From: Finegoldia magna_J
Lineage (GTDB): Bacteria; Bacillota; Clostridia; Tissierellales; Peptoniphilaceae
Length of the DNA: 64,000 nucleotides
NCBI RefSeq assembly: GCF_002243175.1
Contig: NZ_NDYF01000013.1
Coordinates: forward strand, 248,001-312,000
Direction: 5' to 3'
The notes under the pieces were generated by a model that searched no databases, was not told where the DNA came from, and saw nothing but the letters and a program-made list of their open reading frames with translations. This document shows positions 27,768 through 36,544 of the stretch, one piece after another. Within the stretch, counting starts at the first letter, position 1; every line of letters begins with the position of its first letter. The translations under genes were made by a program, and so were the position numbers.

Positions 27768-28682
27768 TTAATTTAATTCTACAAGCTTGATTTTGTCGTT
27801 TTTCTTAATAATTCCGCCCTTTAAAACTTTGCAGAAAATTCCTTCCGTTGGCATAATACAATTGCCGACTTTTTGTTTTATCGCACAACCTTTGTGACAT
27901 TCTTTTCCGATTTGTGTAACTTCTAGAACACATTCTCCAATCGTCAACACTTGACCGACAGGAAGTGTAAATAGTTCAATGTTTCTCGTTGTAATATTTT
28001 CAGCGAAATCTCCGTCTTTCAAATCAAGACCCATTTCTCGCATTTTATTGATGGATTCTTCTGCCAAAAGCGACACTTGTCTGTGCCAATTTCCAGCGTG
28101 TGCATCTCCAGCCAATCCGTGATCCACTCTAAGTTCTGCAAATTCTACAGGAGTTTTCACAGCGCCTTTTTTCTCACTGATATTCACATCGATTACAACC
28201 GCCTCATCACTGTCGACACTTCTGTTGTAAACGCCGCTTTTACCGCCTTCTTTGTGAAGTAACTCAACATTTGTAATTCGCATTGAACGGTCAATAGCCT
28301 TGCACATATCGTAAATCGTAAGAGCCGCCACACTTGCAGCCGTCAAACTTTCCATCTCAATTCCTGTTTTTGATTCGGTGTTTGATTGGACGAAAATATC
28401 TATAAAATCATCTGCTAATTCGAATTTAACATCAACACCTGTGATGAAAATATTGTGACACATTGGAATAATTTCCGATGTTTTCTTCGCAGCCATAATC
28501 GCAGCAGTTTGTGCGACACTCAAAACGTCGCCTTTTTTGATGGATTTTTCTGTGATTTTTTGCATAGTTTCTTTTTTCATATAAATCCTACTATGAGCCA
28601 CAGCAACTCTTTTAGTAGTTTCCTTTTCAGATACATCCACCATTCTTGGCAAACCATCTTCGTTAAAATGAGTTAAATCCAC
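27768..28682 (-). CDS. moaC: MoaC-MOSC fusion, molybdenum cofactor biosynthesis
   Basis: 304 aa with two domains. Residues 1-155 are MoaC, cyclic pyranopterin monophosphate synthase (MVDVSEKETTKRVAVAHSRI, MCHNIFITGVDVKFEL, ESLTAASVAALTIYDMCKAI with the catalytic Lys-Ala region after it). Residues about 165-304 are a MOSC domain (FAELRVDHGLAGDAHAGNWH, FAENITTRNIELF, and Cys in GKECHKGCAIKQKVGNCIMP). MOSC domains transfer or sort sulfurated molybdopterin. The start lies one base after the moaA stop, so MoaA and MoaC act in series from one transcript. Confidence 0.9.
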   Translation of the reverse strand: MDLTHFNEDGLPRMVDVSEKETTKRVAVAHSRIYMKKETMQKITEKSIKKGDVLSVAQTAAIMAAKKTSEIIPMCHNIFITGVDVKFELADDFIDIFVQSNTESKTGIEMESLTAASVAALTIYDMCKAIDRSMRITNVELLHKEGGKSGVYNRSVDSDEAVVIDVNISEKKGAVKTPVEFAELRVDHGLAGDAHAGNWHRQVSLLAEESINKMREMGLDLKDGDFAENITTRNIELFTLPVGQVLTIGECVLEVTQIGKECHKGCAIKQKVGNCIMPTEGIFCKVLKGGIIKKNDKIKLVELN

Positions 28683-28683
28683 A

Positions 28684-29631
28684 TTAACCTCCTATAGTAT
28701 TCATATCCCTTTTGTTGAAGTTACCTTCTTCGAGATAATGTCTTTCTGGTTTATTGTATATTTCTTGTGTAATAATTTGTCGTATATCCTCATCATTTCG
28801 AATACAATCTTTCAAATTAATCGACTTATTAGAATGCAAACACATCAGCAAATTGCCCTTGCAATCCAACCTAACTCTGTTACATTCTGAGCAGAATTTG
28901 TGAGAAATCGGATTGATAAATCCCACAATCACACCATTTGGATTGGTGTAATATTCTGCAACCTTCGATTTTTTTGAATCGGTGTCAATTTTTTGAAGAT
29001 TGCCGATTTTTTTGATAATTTCTTCGTTTGACACGTAATCATCAGATTTTCCAATCGCTTCACCAATTGGCATCAGTTCGATAAATCTTACAATCACACC
29101 ATTCTCTGCGAATTTCACAAAATCTTCTATCTCATCGTAGTTGAAATGTCTCATCACAACGGTGTTGATTTTAATTGGTTTCATATCCATTTGTTTTAAT
29201 TTTTCGATGGATTTCAGTACCTTTTTCAAATCTCCACCACGCGTTATGTCACGAAATTTATCCGCATCCAAAGTATCCAGCGAAATATTGAATCTGTCCA
29301 CGCCACTTTCCTTTAAATCGTCAGCCATGTCGTACAATTTGATGGCGTTGGTAGTCATGCAGATTTCTTCAATTCCCATGTCCTTGATGCCTTTTACCAA
29401 ATCCAATATTCCGTTTCTAACAAGAGGTTCTCCTCCAGTTAAACGCACTTTTTTTATTCCCAAATCTTTGAAAACTTCTACGATTTTCAAAGTTTCATCT
29501 ATAGTTAGAATTTCGTCGTGATTCAAATGCGTGATTCCTTCTTCTGGCATGCAATATTTGCATCTCAAATTGCACTTGTCAGTCACCGAAATTCTCAAAT
29601 AATCTATCTTTCTTCCGAGAGCGTCTTTCAT
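28684..29631 (-). CDS. moaA: GTP 3',8-cyclase MoaA
   Basis: A 315-aa radical-SAM enzyme for the first step of molybdopterin synthesis. The N-terminal cluster motif CNLRCKYC is followed by VRLTGGEPLVRNG; the C-terminal cluster cysteines are in CSECNRVRLDCKGNLLMC; the protein ends in the double Gly typical of MoaA (NTIGG). It is first gene of a two-gene unit with the MoaC-MOSC fusion. No molybdoenzyme is present in the window. Confidence 0.93.
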   Translation of the reverse strand: MKDALGRKIDYLRISVTDKCNLRCKYCMPEEGITHLNHDEILTIDETLKIVEVFKDLGIKKVRLTGGEPLVRNGILDLVKGIKDMGIEEICMTTNAIKLYDMADDLKESGVDRFNISLDTLDADKFRDITRGGDLKKVLKSIEKLKQMDMKPIKINTVVMRHFNYDEIEDFVKFAENGVIVRFIELMPIGEAIGKSDDYVSNEEIIKKIGNLQKIDTDSKKSKVAEYYTNPNGVIVGFINPISHKFCSECNRVRLDCKGNLLMCLHSNKSINLKDCIRNDEDIRQIITQEIYNKPERHYLEEGNFNKRDMNTIGG

Positions 29632-29672
29632 TTTACCACCTTTGTATATTATATCATATAACGCTTAAGGGT

Positions 29673-29708
29673 AAAAAATTCCCCAACTTGATTTCTCAAA
29701 TTGGGAAA
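29673..29708 (-). terminator. Terminator of the GIY-YIG/TPR gene
   Basis: Minus strand TTTCCCAATTTGAG-AAAT-CAAGTTGGGGAA followed by TTTTTTACC. Confidence 0.7.
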
Positions 29709-29718
29709 TTCGTTCAAA

Positions 29719-30894
29719 TTATTCTTTTAATAAAAGTTCCTTTGCTTTTTCTAATCTTTCTTTCATAGAATTGATGTGGGATTCAGACACGTTATCTTGA
29801 TCGGACAATCTCTTGATACCTTCTTGCAAAATATCAATTTCGTTGTCGTAATCCTTCATGCTTCTGTACACACTGGCATAAGAGCTGTAAAGTGCAGGAG
29901 TACACAATCCGTTTTCACGAGCAGTGTCGTAATTTTTGATTGCAGATTGGAAGTGAGAATCCTTTCTGAATTTTTCTCCTTCGTTCCAATATCTCAAACC
30001 TTCCTTCGCACCCTTCGCTGGATCGTCCAAATTTTTGATATCAAACACAGCAACCCTACTGTTGTGTGGGTGAATTACAACTTCTTTTGTAGTCTTGATT
30101 TTATTGAAAATCTCATCCAAGTTATCCTTGTTCTTTTCTTTTAATTTCTTCAACACATCCATCATGTGATATACAGGAATTTTCTTAGAAAGTTTTTCTT
30201 GGGCTTTATCTTCGTATTCCTTAACCTTTGCAATGGAATCATCTCCAATGTAAATCCAAGCAGTTACATCATTTGCAAATTGGTCATCGACGATTTTAAT
30301 GTTTTCGTGTTCCAACAAAGATTTTGTTTGGTTCAAATATTTATCCAAATCATCCTTGTAAATGTTCGCGATAATTTCATCATCAACGCCCTTTTCAACT
30401 AAGTACACAGACTTCAAATTATCCAAGTCAACTTTTTCGAAATCATCATAATCCATATCCAAATAATGTTGTTCATATTCAGCAACATATAACACCGGTG
30501 CTTGTTCAAATCTATAGTTTGGTGTAGTTTCTGACTTTAACAATCCCGATTTTCTAGTAATCATATTAGGAGTCACACGATTGATAATCACATTGTCAGT
30601 TTCTTTCAACACTCTCTTCAATTCTTCTTGTTGCAAATCGCGAGCTTCATCTTCTTCCAAGTTGTCCTTGATGATTTTCGATTCCACATCTAATTTTTCC
30701 TTGATTCTTTCTCCGTGATAACTTTCAAATCCGAAAGACTTAGAATCCTCACCATAACCATAACCAACGTAGAAGATTTCTCCAGTGTCCTTTACACTCC
30801 ATTCAAAAACATACCAATCATTTTTGTGAGCTTGACTGTTAGTTTCCTTTTCTTCTGAAGAAAAAACGCTTTTTAATTTATCAAATATACCCAT
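29719..30894 (-). CDS. GIY-YIG-like domain protein with C-terminal TPR
   Basis: A 391-aa soluble protein. Residues about 22-110 fit a GIY-YIG nuclease-like fold (WYVFEWSVKDTGEIFYVGYG, then HGERIKEK and IIKDNLEEDEARDLQQEELK). The middle part is unassigned. Residues about 305-385 form two TPR-like repeats (AIKNYDTARENGLCTPALYS, DNEIDILQEGIKRL). Start chosen at ATG 30894, preceded by GGAGGATATT; the frame's earlier ATG overlaps that site. Combining a nuclease-type fold with TPR suggests a nucleic-acid-linked scaffold, but activity is unproven. The small membrane gene upstream ends 15 bases before this start. Confidence 0.55.
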   Translation of the reverse strand: MGIFDKLKSVFSSEEKETNSQAHKNDWYVFEWSVKDTGEIFYVGYGYGEDSKSFGFESYHGERIKEKLDVESKIIKDNLEEDEARDLQQEELKRVLKETDNVIINRVTPNMITRKSGLLKSETTPNYRFEQAPVLYVAEYEQHYLDMDYDDFEKVDLDNLKSVYLVEKGVDDEIIANIYKDDLDKYLNQTKSLLEHENIKIVDDQFANDVTAWIYIGDDSIAKVKEYEDKAQEKLSKKIPVYHMMDVLKKLKEKNKDNLDEIFNKIKTTKEVVIHPHNSRVAVFDIKNLDDPAKGAKEGLRYWNEGEKFRKDSHFQSAIKNYDTARENGLCTPALYSSYASVYRSMKDYDNEIDILQEGIKRLSDQDNVSESHINSMKERLEKAKELLLKE

Positions 30895-30909
30895 AATATC
30901 CTCCAAATT

Positions 30910-31191
30910 TTAAATAATACGATACATCAAATAAAGTCCCGCTAAAATGATTAAAATGAAAAACAAAATATCGAAATCTCTATTTTTAATCGCTGCCAAC
31001 ATCTCCAAAACCATCAACATCAACACAATAGCTATAGAAGCATAGATGAAAATGCTTGATAACGGTGATATCAAAACGCTTACAAGTTTCGGATAACTCA
31101 TTCTAAGTTTCAATTCCATAATAAATAGAATTACACCCACAATAATCGTCCTAAATTCGTATTTGTATAATTTGTTTCTCAATTTATTCAT
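30910..31191 (-). CDS. Small membrane protein, three helices
   Basis: 93 aa from the ATG at 31189-31191, which follows GGGAGGCACTACT; the longer frame from 31329 lacks a site and its extra N-terminus is non-hydrophobic. Helices lie at about 18-32 (IIVGVILFIMEL), 45-67 (IFIYASIAIVLMLMVLEML) and 75-92 (ILFFILIILAGLYLMYRII). Family not recognised. Probably cotranscribed with the GIY-YIG/TPR gene. Confidence 0.6.
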   Translation of the reverse strand: MNKLRNKLYKYEFRTIIVGVILFIMELKLRMSYPKLVSVLISPLSSIFIYASIAIVLMLMVLEMLAAIKNRDFDILFFILIILAGLYLMYRII

Positions 31192-31336
31192 AGTAGTGCC
31201 TCCCAAGATGTTCTTTACATTACTTTGAATATACTTTTCTTTATTATACCATATTCGTTTTGTCCGAATAAAAAAACGCGAAAATTTTTGCAAACTTTCA
31301 CGATTTTTTCTATACAAAGTAAATAACAAACCTTAA

Positions 31337-31480
31337 TGCACGAATATCTAGACTACACAAATTGAAGATTTCATAATCTCAAAATCCTAAAATCGTAAGC
31401 ACGCTAACGCTTACGCAAATGCGATTTTGACGGATTTTTTCGATTTGAAATCAAAACAATTTATTCCGTATGATATTCTT
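31337..31480 (+). repeat. Interspersed repeat, copy A
   Basis: Runs from CGAATATCTAGACTAC to CCGTATGATATTC. The centre has an inverted pair around GTAAGCACGCTAACGCTTACGC flanked by AAAATCG and CGATTTT. It belongs with copy C to the subtype ending GACGGATTTTTTCGAT. Confidence 0.6.
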
Positions 31481-31514
31481 AGCATTAACGGTTTGCTATT
31501 AAATACTCACCATT

Positions 31515-32276
31515 TTATTCCAAAACTGGTGCCATTAGAACTTTTCCAGTTCCTCTGTACACATTCACAAGTCCTTCGCCGCTTGTCGCAGAACCTATCA
31601 ATGATTTTCCAGCTCTTTCAACTGTAAAATTCAATGAGCCACTCCAAGCAATCGCCATATTTCCATCTATCTTCAACACGTCATTTTCAAGCGTTATTTC
31701 AATCAATTCTTCTCTTGGTACATAAGATTCCAACGCGACAATTCCCGTTCCATGTAATCCTAAGTTGAATAGACCTTCGCCACCTGCAACAGCCGATGAA
31801 ATATTAGATTGCATAATAGCTTTGTGTTCCAATTCAGAATCACAAGCCAAGAACAATCCATCTTCTATTATGATTTCGTTGTTCCAATCATCTGCATCCA
31901 ACAATAAAATGTGCTTGTATGTCGGTTCCAACACCAAAAGCCCGTCTCCTGTGTATTCTGGTTTTATGGCACCTTCACCCGTTACAGAACCACGCAAAGC
32001 TTTTTTGAAGAAATCTCCAGCTCCTTTTATTCCAGTAGTTGAGCTGACATTTCCTAGCATCCATTGCATAGCACCTGCTTGCACAGTTATGTTTGATTTG
32101 GAAACATCACACACCAATTGTCTTCTTCTGACATTCATTTCAGATGCAAAGTAAGAGCTTTGTGCTTGTTCGTAATCAACCGACAAATCCCTCTTGTATT
32201 CTACAACTTTAAACGCTCCATTTTGTTCTTTGATTATGACATCATCATTATCTTCAAAATTTTTAACTTTAAACAT
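31515..32276 (-). CDS. AIM24 family protein
   Basis: 253 aa of the AIM24/DUF124 family, an all-beta barrel-like fold with repeated Gly-rich turns (TVQAGAMQWMLGNV, GEGLFNLGLHGTGIVALESY, GEGLVNVYRGTGKVLMAP). Bacterial members have no firm function; some are linked to membrane or stress phenotypes. Single gene with GAGGTGC before the ATG and a promoter-like AT-rich region upstream. Confidence 0.8.
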   Translation of the reverse strand: MFKVKNFEDNDDVIIKEQNGAFKVVEYKRDLSVDYEQAQSSYFASEMNVRRRQLVCDVSKSNITVQAGAMQWMLGNVSSTTGIKGAGDFFKKALRGSVTGEGAIKPEYTGDGLLVLEPTYKHILLLDADDWNNEIIIEDGLFLACDSELEHKAIMQSNISSAVAGGEGLFNLGLHGTGIVALESYVPREELIEITLENDVLKIDGNMAIAWSGSLNFTVERAGKSLIGSATSGEGLVNVYRGTGKVLMAPVLE

Positions 32277-32410
32277 ATAGCACCTCTTTTCATGAATATT
32301 ATACCATATTGTTCAATTCGCTAATTTGCTTTTTGTAAAATTTGTTATATAATTACATCTTGGCTATTTTTAAATTTTATTATATAATTTTACAAAAGAA
32401 GGAGAGAACT

Positions 32411-33667
32411 ATGAAAAAGAAAATATTAAGCACATCCCTTGCATACGTCGCAGTGCTAACTGGCGCTGGCCTTGCAAGTGGACAAGAAATCTTGCAATAT
32501 TTCACAGCTTATGGCAAATCTGGTTTGTGGACTGCGCTATTTGTTTTGTTGTTGCATACATTTATTGGAGCGATTATTTTAGAGTTGGGTTCGTATTATT
32601 TTGCAGATGAACACAGCGATGTTTTGGACGAGATAGCATCCAAAAAATTCACTAGAATTTTCGACATTTTACTTATTTTGACAGGATTTATAATCGGATT
32701 CGTAATGCTATCAGGTGCAGGATCCAATCTCAACCAACAATTCGGACTAGCTCCATGGATAGGGTCTTTGATTTGCGCACTACTTGTAATTTTCGTGGGA
32801 ATGATGGATTTTGAAAAAGTTACAAGAATTATCGGAGCATTCACGCCAATTATCGTTGCGTTAATTTTAATCGCATCGGTCTATACAATTATAAAATTTG
32901 ACGGAAGTTTTGACCAATTAGATCCAATTGCAAGAACTATTCCGAAAAATTTCGGCAATCCTTGGCTTTCTGTAGTGAACTATTTTTCATTGTGTATGAT
33001 GGTTGGTTTAAGTACGGCGTTTGCAATCGGTGGCAATCACGTTTTATCAGAAGAGGCCAAAATTAGTGGATTGTTGGGAGGATTTATCACAGGAACAGTA
33101 ACAGCTCTTTTGGCAGTTGTACTATTCATGAGAGTCGATATATTAAAAGATGCAGATCTTCCAACACAAACTCTAATCGAAGAAATCAATCCAGTTTTAG
33201 GTTTGATAATGAGTTTTGTAATATTTGGAATGATTTTCAACACAGCTATCGGCTTGTATTATTCGTTAGCTAAAAGAGCTTCCAAGGACAATCCTACAAA
33301 ATACAAAATGTATTTGATTGGATTTGTAACGATAGGATTTTTCCTAAGCTTTTTAGGATTCAGAAAACTTATCAGCATCACATACCCTATAATTGGTTAC
33401 GCCGGAATAATTTTGATAATATTCTTGATTTACGCATACATTAGAGATTTCCAAAAAATCAAAAAAGAATCCAAAAGAAGATTCAAAATCTTGGATTTAT
33501 TGGAAAAGAAATATGACGACGATCAACATTACAGTAAAAAAGATGAACGAAAAGTAAAATCCATGATTGAAGATTCTAACTTGGACAACAAAGTTTTGAA
33601 AGAAGAAATGGAAACAATGGCTGAAGAAAATCAATCAAATGATGATGAAGAAGATACTGAAGAATAA
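32411..33667 (+). CDS. YkvI-type membrane protein (APC superfamily)
   Basis: 418 aa, about ten to eleven membrane helices, with the start MKKKILSTSLAYVAVLTGAG and LASGQEILQYFTAYG that resemble YkvI/uncharacterised APC-type transporters (Gly-rich unwound helix 1). The last about 75 residues are cytoplasmic and charged (KKDERKVKSMIEDSNLDNK). Start at ATG 32411 with AAGGAGAGAACT before it. Substrate unknown; an amino acid or other small cation symporter is likely. Ends at its own terminator. Confidence 0.7.
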   Translation: MKKKILSTSLAYVAVLTGAGLASGQEILQYFTAYGKSGLWTALFVLLLHTFIGAIILELGSYYFADEHSDVLDEIASKKFTRIFDILLILTGFIIGFVMLSGAGSNLNQQFGLAPWIGSLICALLVIFVGMMDFEKVTRIIGAFTPIIVALILIASVYTIIKFDGSFDQLDPIARTIPKNFGNPWLSVVNYFSLCMMVGLSTAFAIGGNHVLSEEAKISGLLGGFITGTVTALLAVVLFMRVDILKDADLPTQTLIEEINPVLGLIMSFVIFGMIFNTAIGLYYSLAKRASKDNPTKYKMYLIGFVTIGFFLSFLGFRKLISITYPIIGYAGIILIIFLIYAYIRDFQKIKKESKRRFKILDLLEKKYDDDQHYSKKDERKVKSMIEDSNLDNKVLKEEMETMAEENQSNDDEEDTEE

Positions 33668-33671
33668 TTTA

Positions 33672-33702
33672 CGGGCTACTATATCGGTAGCCTTTTTTTG
33701 TT
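33672..33702 (+). terminator. Terminator of the YkvI-type gene
   Basis: GGGCTACTATATCGGTAGCC followed by TTTTTTT. A partial trace of the interspersed repeat (GATATTCGTGC) follows at about 33720. Confidence 0.75.
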
Positions 33703-33860
33703 GGAGATTTTGTAGATTAGATATTCGTGCTAGAGGATTTTTCTAATTCTTCGTGCCATATGATTTCTTGCTTCTCCTAATTAATTTTATTTGTTATTTT
33801 CTTGCATCATATTTTCATAAGTGTTATACTAGTTGAAATATTTTAAAGCGAGGAGATAAT

Positions 33861-35219
33861 ATGAAAACCAACAAAAAATCACTACTGAATTTTCTGATTC
33901 CATCGATTATCGGGATAATTATCTTCATGATTCCCGTAAAATTCGATGGCGAATGGACTATAATTGTCAAAATTTTCGCTGATTTTATAGCCAAAACCAT
34001 CGGCGATTATCTGCCAGCACTTTGCACAATAATAATTACGATATCTTTTGTAATGAGTGTTTTGGCAAGTTTCAATGTAAAATTCATCAAGAAAAACAAA
34101 CTTTTAGATCAAACATTTTCTGTAACGCCTGTCTGGCTAGTACTTAGAATTCTAGGATTTATAGTCGTGTGGATGGTTGTGTTAAAGGACAAGCTTAACC
34201 TTGGGCCGTTTTTCGATATGATAGTTGCCGATGAATCTGCGACATTTATACTCAACGATTTGTTGACATCACTTGTAATTATTTTCGTAATAGCAAGCAT
34301 GCTTCTTCCACTTTTATTAGATTTCGGACTTTTGGAATTTATCGGTGCGATTTTCACAAAAATAATGCGCCCAGTATTTTTGATTCCTGGACGTGCCGCA
34401 GTAGATTGCATCACAAGTTGGATTGGAGATGGAACATTGGGTGTCATGCTGACTTCAAACCAATACGAATCTGGATATTATTCTGCAAAAGAAGCTGCAA
34501 TTATTTCTACGAATTTCTCTGCAGTTTCCATCACATTCAGCCTTATCGTTTTATCCCAAGTTGACATGGTCGACTATTTCGGAGTGTACTACCTTTTGGT
34601 CTGCTTAGTTGGAATTGTCTGTGCGATTATAGTCCCAAGAATTCCACCATTATCACTCAAAAAAGACGACTACGTTGTAGACTCTAATCATGATAACGAA
34701 GATATTGCAGAGAATTATTCTTCATCGGTACAATACGGACTAGATTTGGCAATCAAACGTGCAGAGTCTCACAAAGGAATCGGAGAATTTTTGAAAAACG
34801 GAATCGAAAACGCATTTGGAATGTGGTTTTCAGTAATGCCGATTGTTATGATAATCGGAACAGCATCACTTGTACTTGCAAACAACACGCAAGTTTTTGA
34901 AATCTTGGGCAAGCCTTTCTTGCCACTGTTGAATTTTCTGAAAGTTCCAGAAAGTTTGGAAGCCTCTAAGACAATGATTGTAGGATTCAGCGACATGTTC
35001 ACACCATCCATCATCGCTGCAAGCACAATTCAATCACAAATGACCAAGTTCATAGTAGCGACAATCTCCGTAACACAATTGATCTATCTATCAGAAGTCG
35101 GTGGACTAATCCTCGCTTCATCAATCCCAGTTAATTTGTTCGAATTATTCGTCATTTTTATCGAACGAACAATAATCTCACTTTTGATCGTAGTCCCAAT
35201 CGCACATTTGTTGTTTTAA
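33861..35219 (+). CDS. YjiH-family nucleoside-recognition (Gate) membrane protein
   Basis: 452 aa, about ten helices, containing Gate/NupC-like segments (LLDFGLLEFIGAIFTKIMRP, VDCITSWIGDGTLGVMLTSN, and in the second half GIGEFLKNGIENAFGMWFSV). These signatures fit the YjiH family of uncharacterised inner-membrane proteins. RBS GAGGAGATAAT before ATG. Alone between two terminators. Role unknown; a small-solute transporter is likely. Confidence 0.75.
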   Translation: MKTNKKSLLNFLIPSIIGIIIFMIPVKFDGEWTIIVKIFADFIAKTIGDYLPALCTIIITISFVMSVLASFNVKFIKKNKLLDQTFSVTPVWLVLRILGFIVVWMVVLKDKLNLGPFFDMIVADESATFILNDLLTSLVIIFVIASMLLPLLLDFGLLEFIGAIFTKIMRPVFLIPGRAAVDCITSWIGDGTLGVMLTSNQYESGYYSAKEAAIISTNFSAVSITFSLIVLSQVDMVDYFGVYYLLVCLVGIVCAIIVPRIPPLSLKKDDYVVDSNHDNEDIAENYSSSVQYGLDLAIKRAESHKGIGEFLKNGIENAFGMWFSVMPIVMIIGTASLVLANNTQVFEILGKPFLPLLNFLKVPESLEASKTMIVGFSDMFTPSIIAASTIQSQMTKFIVATISVTQLIYLSEVGGLILASSIPVNLFELFVIFIERTIISLLIVVPIAHLLF

Positions 35220-35227
35220 ATAAACAA

Positions 35228-35257
35228 AACCAGAGAATGATTCTCTGGTTTTTTTGA
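35228..35257 (+). terminator. Terminator of the YjiH-type gene
   Basis: ACCAGAGAATGATTCTCTGGT followed by TTTTTT. Confidence 0.8.
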
Positions 35258-35258
35258 T

Positions 35259-35912
35259 TTATTCATTTAAAAATTTATCAATACATTCGGCTATTTCAAC
35301 TGGCTTTTCAGTGTGAAAATTGTGTGATGTATTTGGGATAAATAATGATTTTATATTTTCTTGATTATTATTTTTCTCTATCTTGTTTTTCTTATATTCA
35401 TATAAATCATCTGGTGTATCGGCTAATAACAACAGCGTCTTTACTTTTATATCCATATCAAAAATATCCTTATCTTCTTTGAACTTTATATAAAGTAAAT
35501 TAGAAATTGTGTCAGCATTCATCTCAAGACTATTTTCTTTTATATACCTTCTACTAAATTCAACTTCTTTTTCAACTGTTGTTTTCGTGAAATCATTCGT
35601 AATTATTGCGCCATCTAAAATAATTAGTTTATCTGGTTTTATCCTTTCAATATTTCTAACCAATAAATCTGCACCTAGTGAATATCCAATAACTATAGAA
35701 TTTTTCGGTATCTGAGTTTCTATCCATTTTTCAAAATCTTCTTCGTTTTCTACCTTCACATCTATATTAGAAAATTGTCCAGGTAAATTGATATATTCAA
35801 TAGTATAACTGAATTTATTTAATTCAATTTCAAGCTCATTTACGTTTGATGTATCACATCCTAAACCAGATAACATATATATTTTTTTCGTTACTTCTTT
35901 TGTATGATTCAT
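35259..35912 (-). CDS. Alpha/beta hydrolase
   Basis: About 217 aa. Nucleophile elbow GYSLGADL (Ser in GxSxG form), conserved HN near the C-terminus (PNTSHNFHTEKPVE, catalytic His), and an Asp region around LLLLADTPDD. N-terminal KIYMLSGLGCDTS forms the oxyanion-type loop. Start taken at ATG 35912; the frame extends to a GTG at 35930. Substrate unknown. Confidence 0.7.
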   Translation of the reverse strand: MNHTKEVTKKIYMLSGLGCDTSNVNELEIELNKFSYTIEYINLPGQFSNIDVKVENEEDFEKWIETQIPKNSIVIGYSLGADLLVRNIERIKPDKLIILDGAIITNDFTKTTVEKEVEFSRRYIKENSLEMNADTISNLLYIKFKEDKDIFDMDIKVKTLLLLADTPDDLYEYKKNKIEKNNNQENIKSLFIPNTSHNFHTEKPVEIAECIDKFLNE

Positions 35913-36203
35913 ATTTATTCTATTATCCACTTAATTGTAACAGTCTCTTCCTTTTTCCTTTACGTGAATAGTCCTTTCCATAATAATCTCCTTTTGTTAA
36001 TAAATTTCTCGTTAGATATAAGATTCAGTAATAATTTCATATATTCATCCTATCTTCTTAATCATTATTATACCAAAAAAATTATTATTCAGAATTACAC
36101 TATTTTATCTCTGCAAAAAATAAAGCAAAAGTTTGATCCCTTTAGTTCTAATTGTGCATAATTTAATTTATGAAATTCAATTATTCATTTATTCACATAT
36201 AAA

Positions 36204-36233
36204 AATCGGACTTGAATTATCAAATCCGATTCG
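36204..36233 (-). terminator. Terminator of the LDCC peptide gene
   Basis: Minus strand AATCGGATTTG-ATAATT-CAAGTCCGATT followed by TTTATATG, directly after the TAG of the small gene. The stretch 35913-36203 shows nothing else. Confidence 0.7.
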
Positions 36234-36240
36234 TGATGTT

Positions 36241-36366
36241 CTATTTGTCTTTTTTGTTCATTGTGCAACAGTCCAATCTTTCTTCTCCAAAAGTATTTTT
36301 ATTTTCGTTGCCCAATTTTTTCAAAAATTCTTCAAAATTTTTCTTTATTTTATTAAAAATTTTCAT
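36241..36366 (-). CDS. 41-aa LDCC-motif putative metal-binding peptide
   Basis: Reads MKIFNKIKKNFEEFLKKLG, NENKNTFGEERLDCCTMNKK and DK, then TAG. A basic amphipathic helix (residues 1-20) is followed by the Leu-Asp-Cys-Cys motif. It matches from memory the small family named LDCC-motif putative metal-binding proteins of anaerobic Firmicutes; the Cys pair could bind a metal or be an export/redox handle. It is transcribed away from the SOS cassette and has its own terminator, which supports a real gene. The ribosome binding site (AAGGTAG) is only fair. Confidence 0.65.
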   Translation of the reverse strand: MKIFNKIKKNFEEFLKKLGNENKNTFGEERLDCCTMNKKDK

Positions 36367-36454
36367 TTGATCACTACCTTTTTAGTTTCAATGTCAACTT
36401 TTTTACATTTATATTATACATCTATTGAGTTTCATTTTCAAATCCCACAAAAAT

Positions 36455-36483
36455 TTGACGTGATTGGAAGTTTAAATTATAAT
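36455..36483 (+). promoter_or_regulatory. Promoter of the XRE/UmuC cassette
   Basis: TTGACG, 17-base spacer, TATAAT. Confidence 0.75.
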
Positions 36484-36494
36484 ATTAGTAGTTA

Positions 36495-36519
36495 AAGTTC
36501 ATATTTTGTATTTGAACTT
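36495..36519. promoter_or_regulatory. Operator-like inverted repeat
   Basis: AAGTTCA and TTGAACTT arms separated by about 10 bases, located just after the -10 box and 25 bases before the XRE start. Probable self-binding site of the XRE regulator. Confidence 0.65.
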
Positions 36520-36544
36520 CTAATTTCATTTATGGAGGAAATCA

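Noticed and set aside
35904..36161. 85-aa plus-strand frame
   Set aside because: AT-rich shadow with no start signal or domain features.
36133..36495. 120-aa plus-strand frame antisense to the LDCC peptide
   Set aside because: Biased composition, no ribosome binding site, and it crosses the promoter region of the XRE gene.
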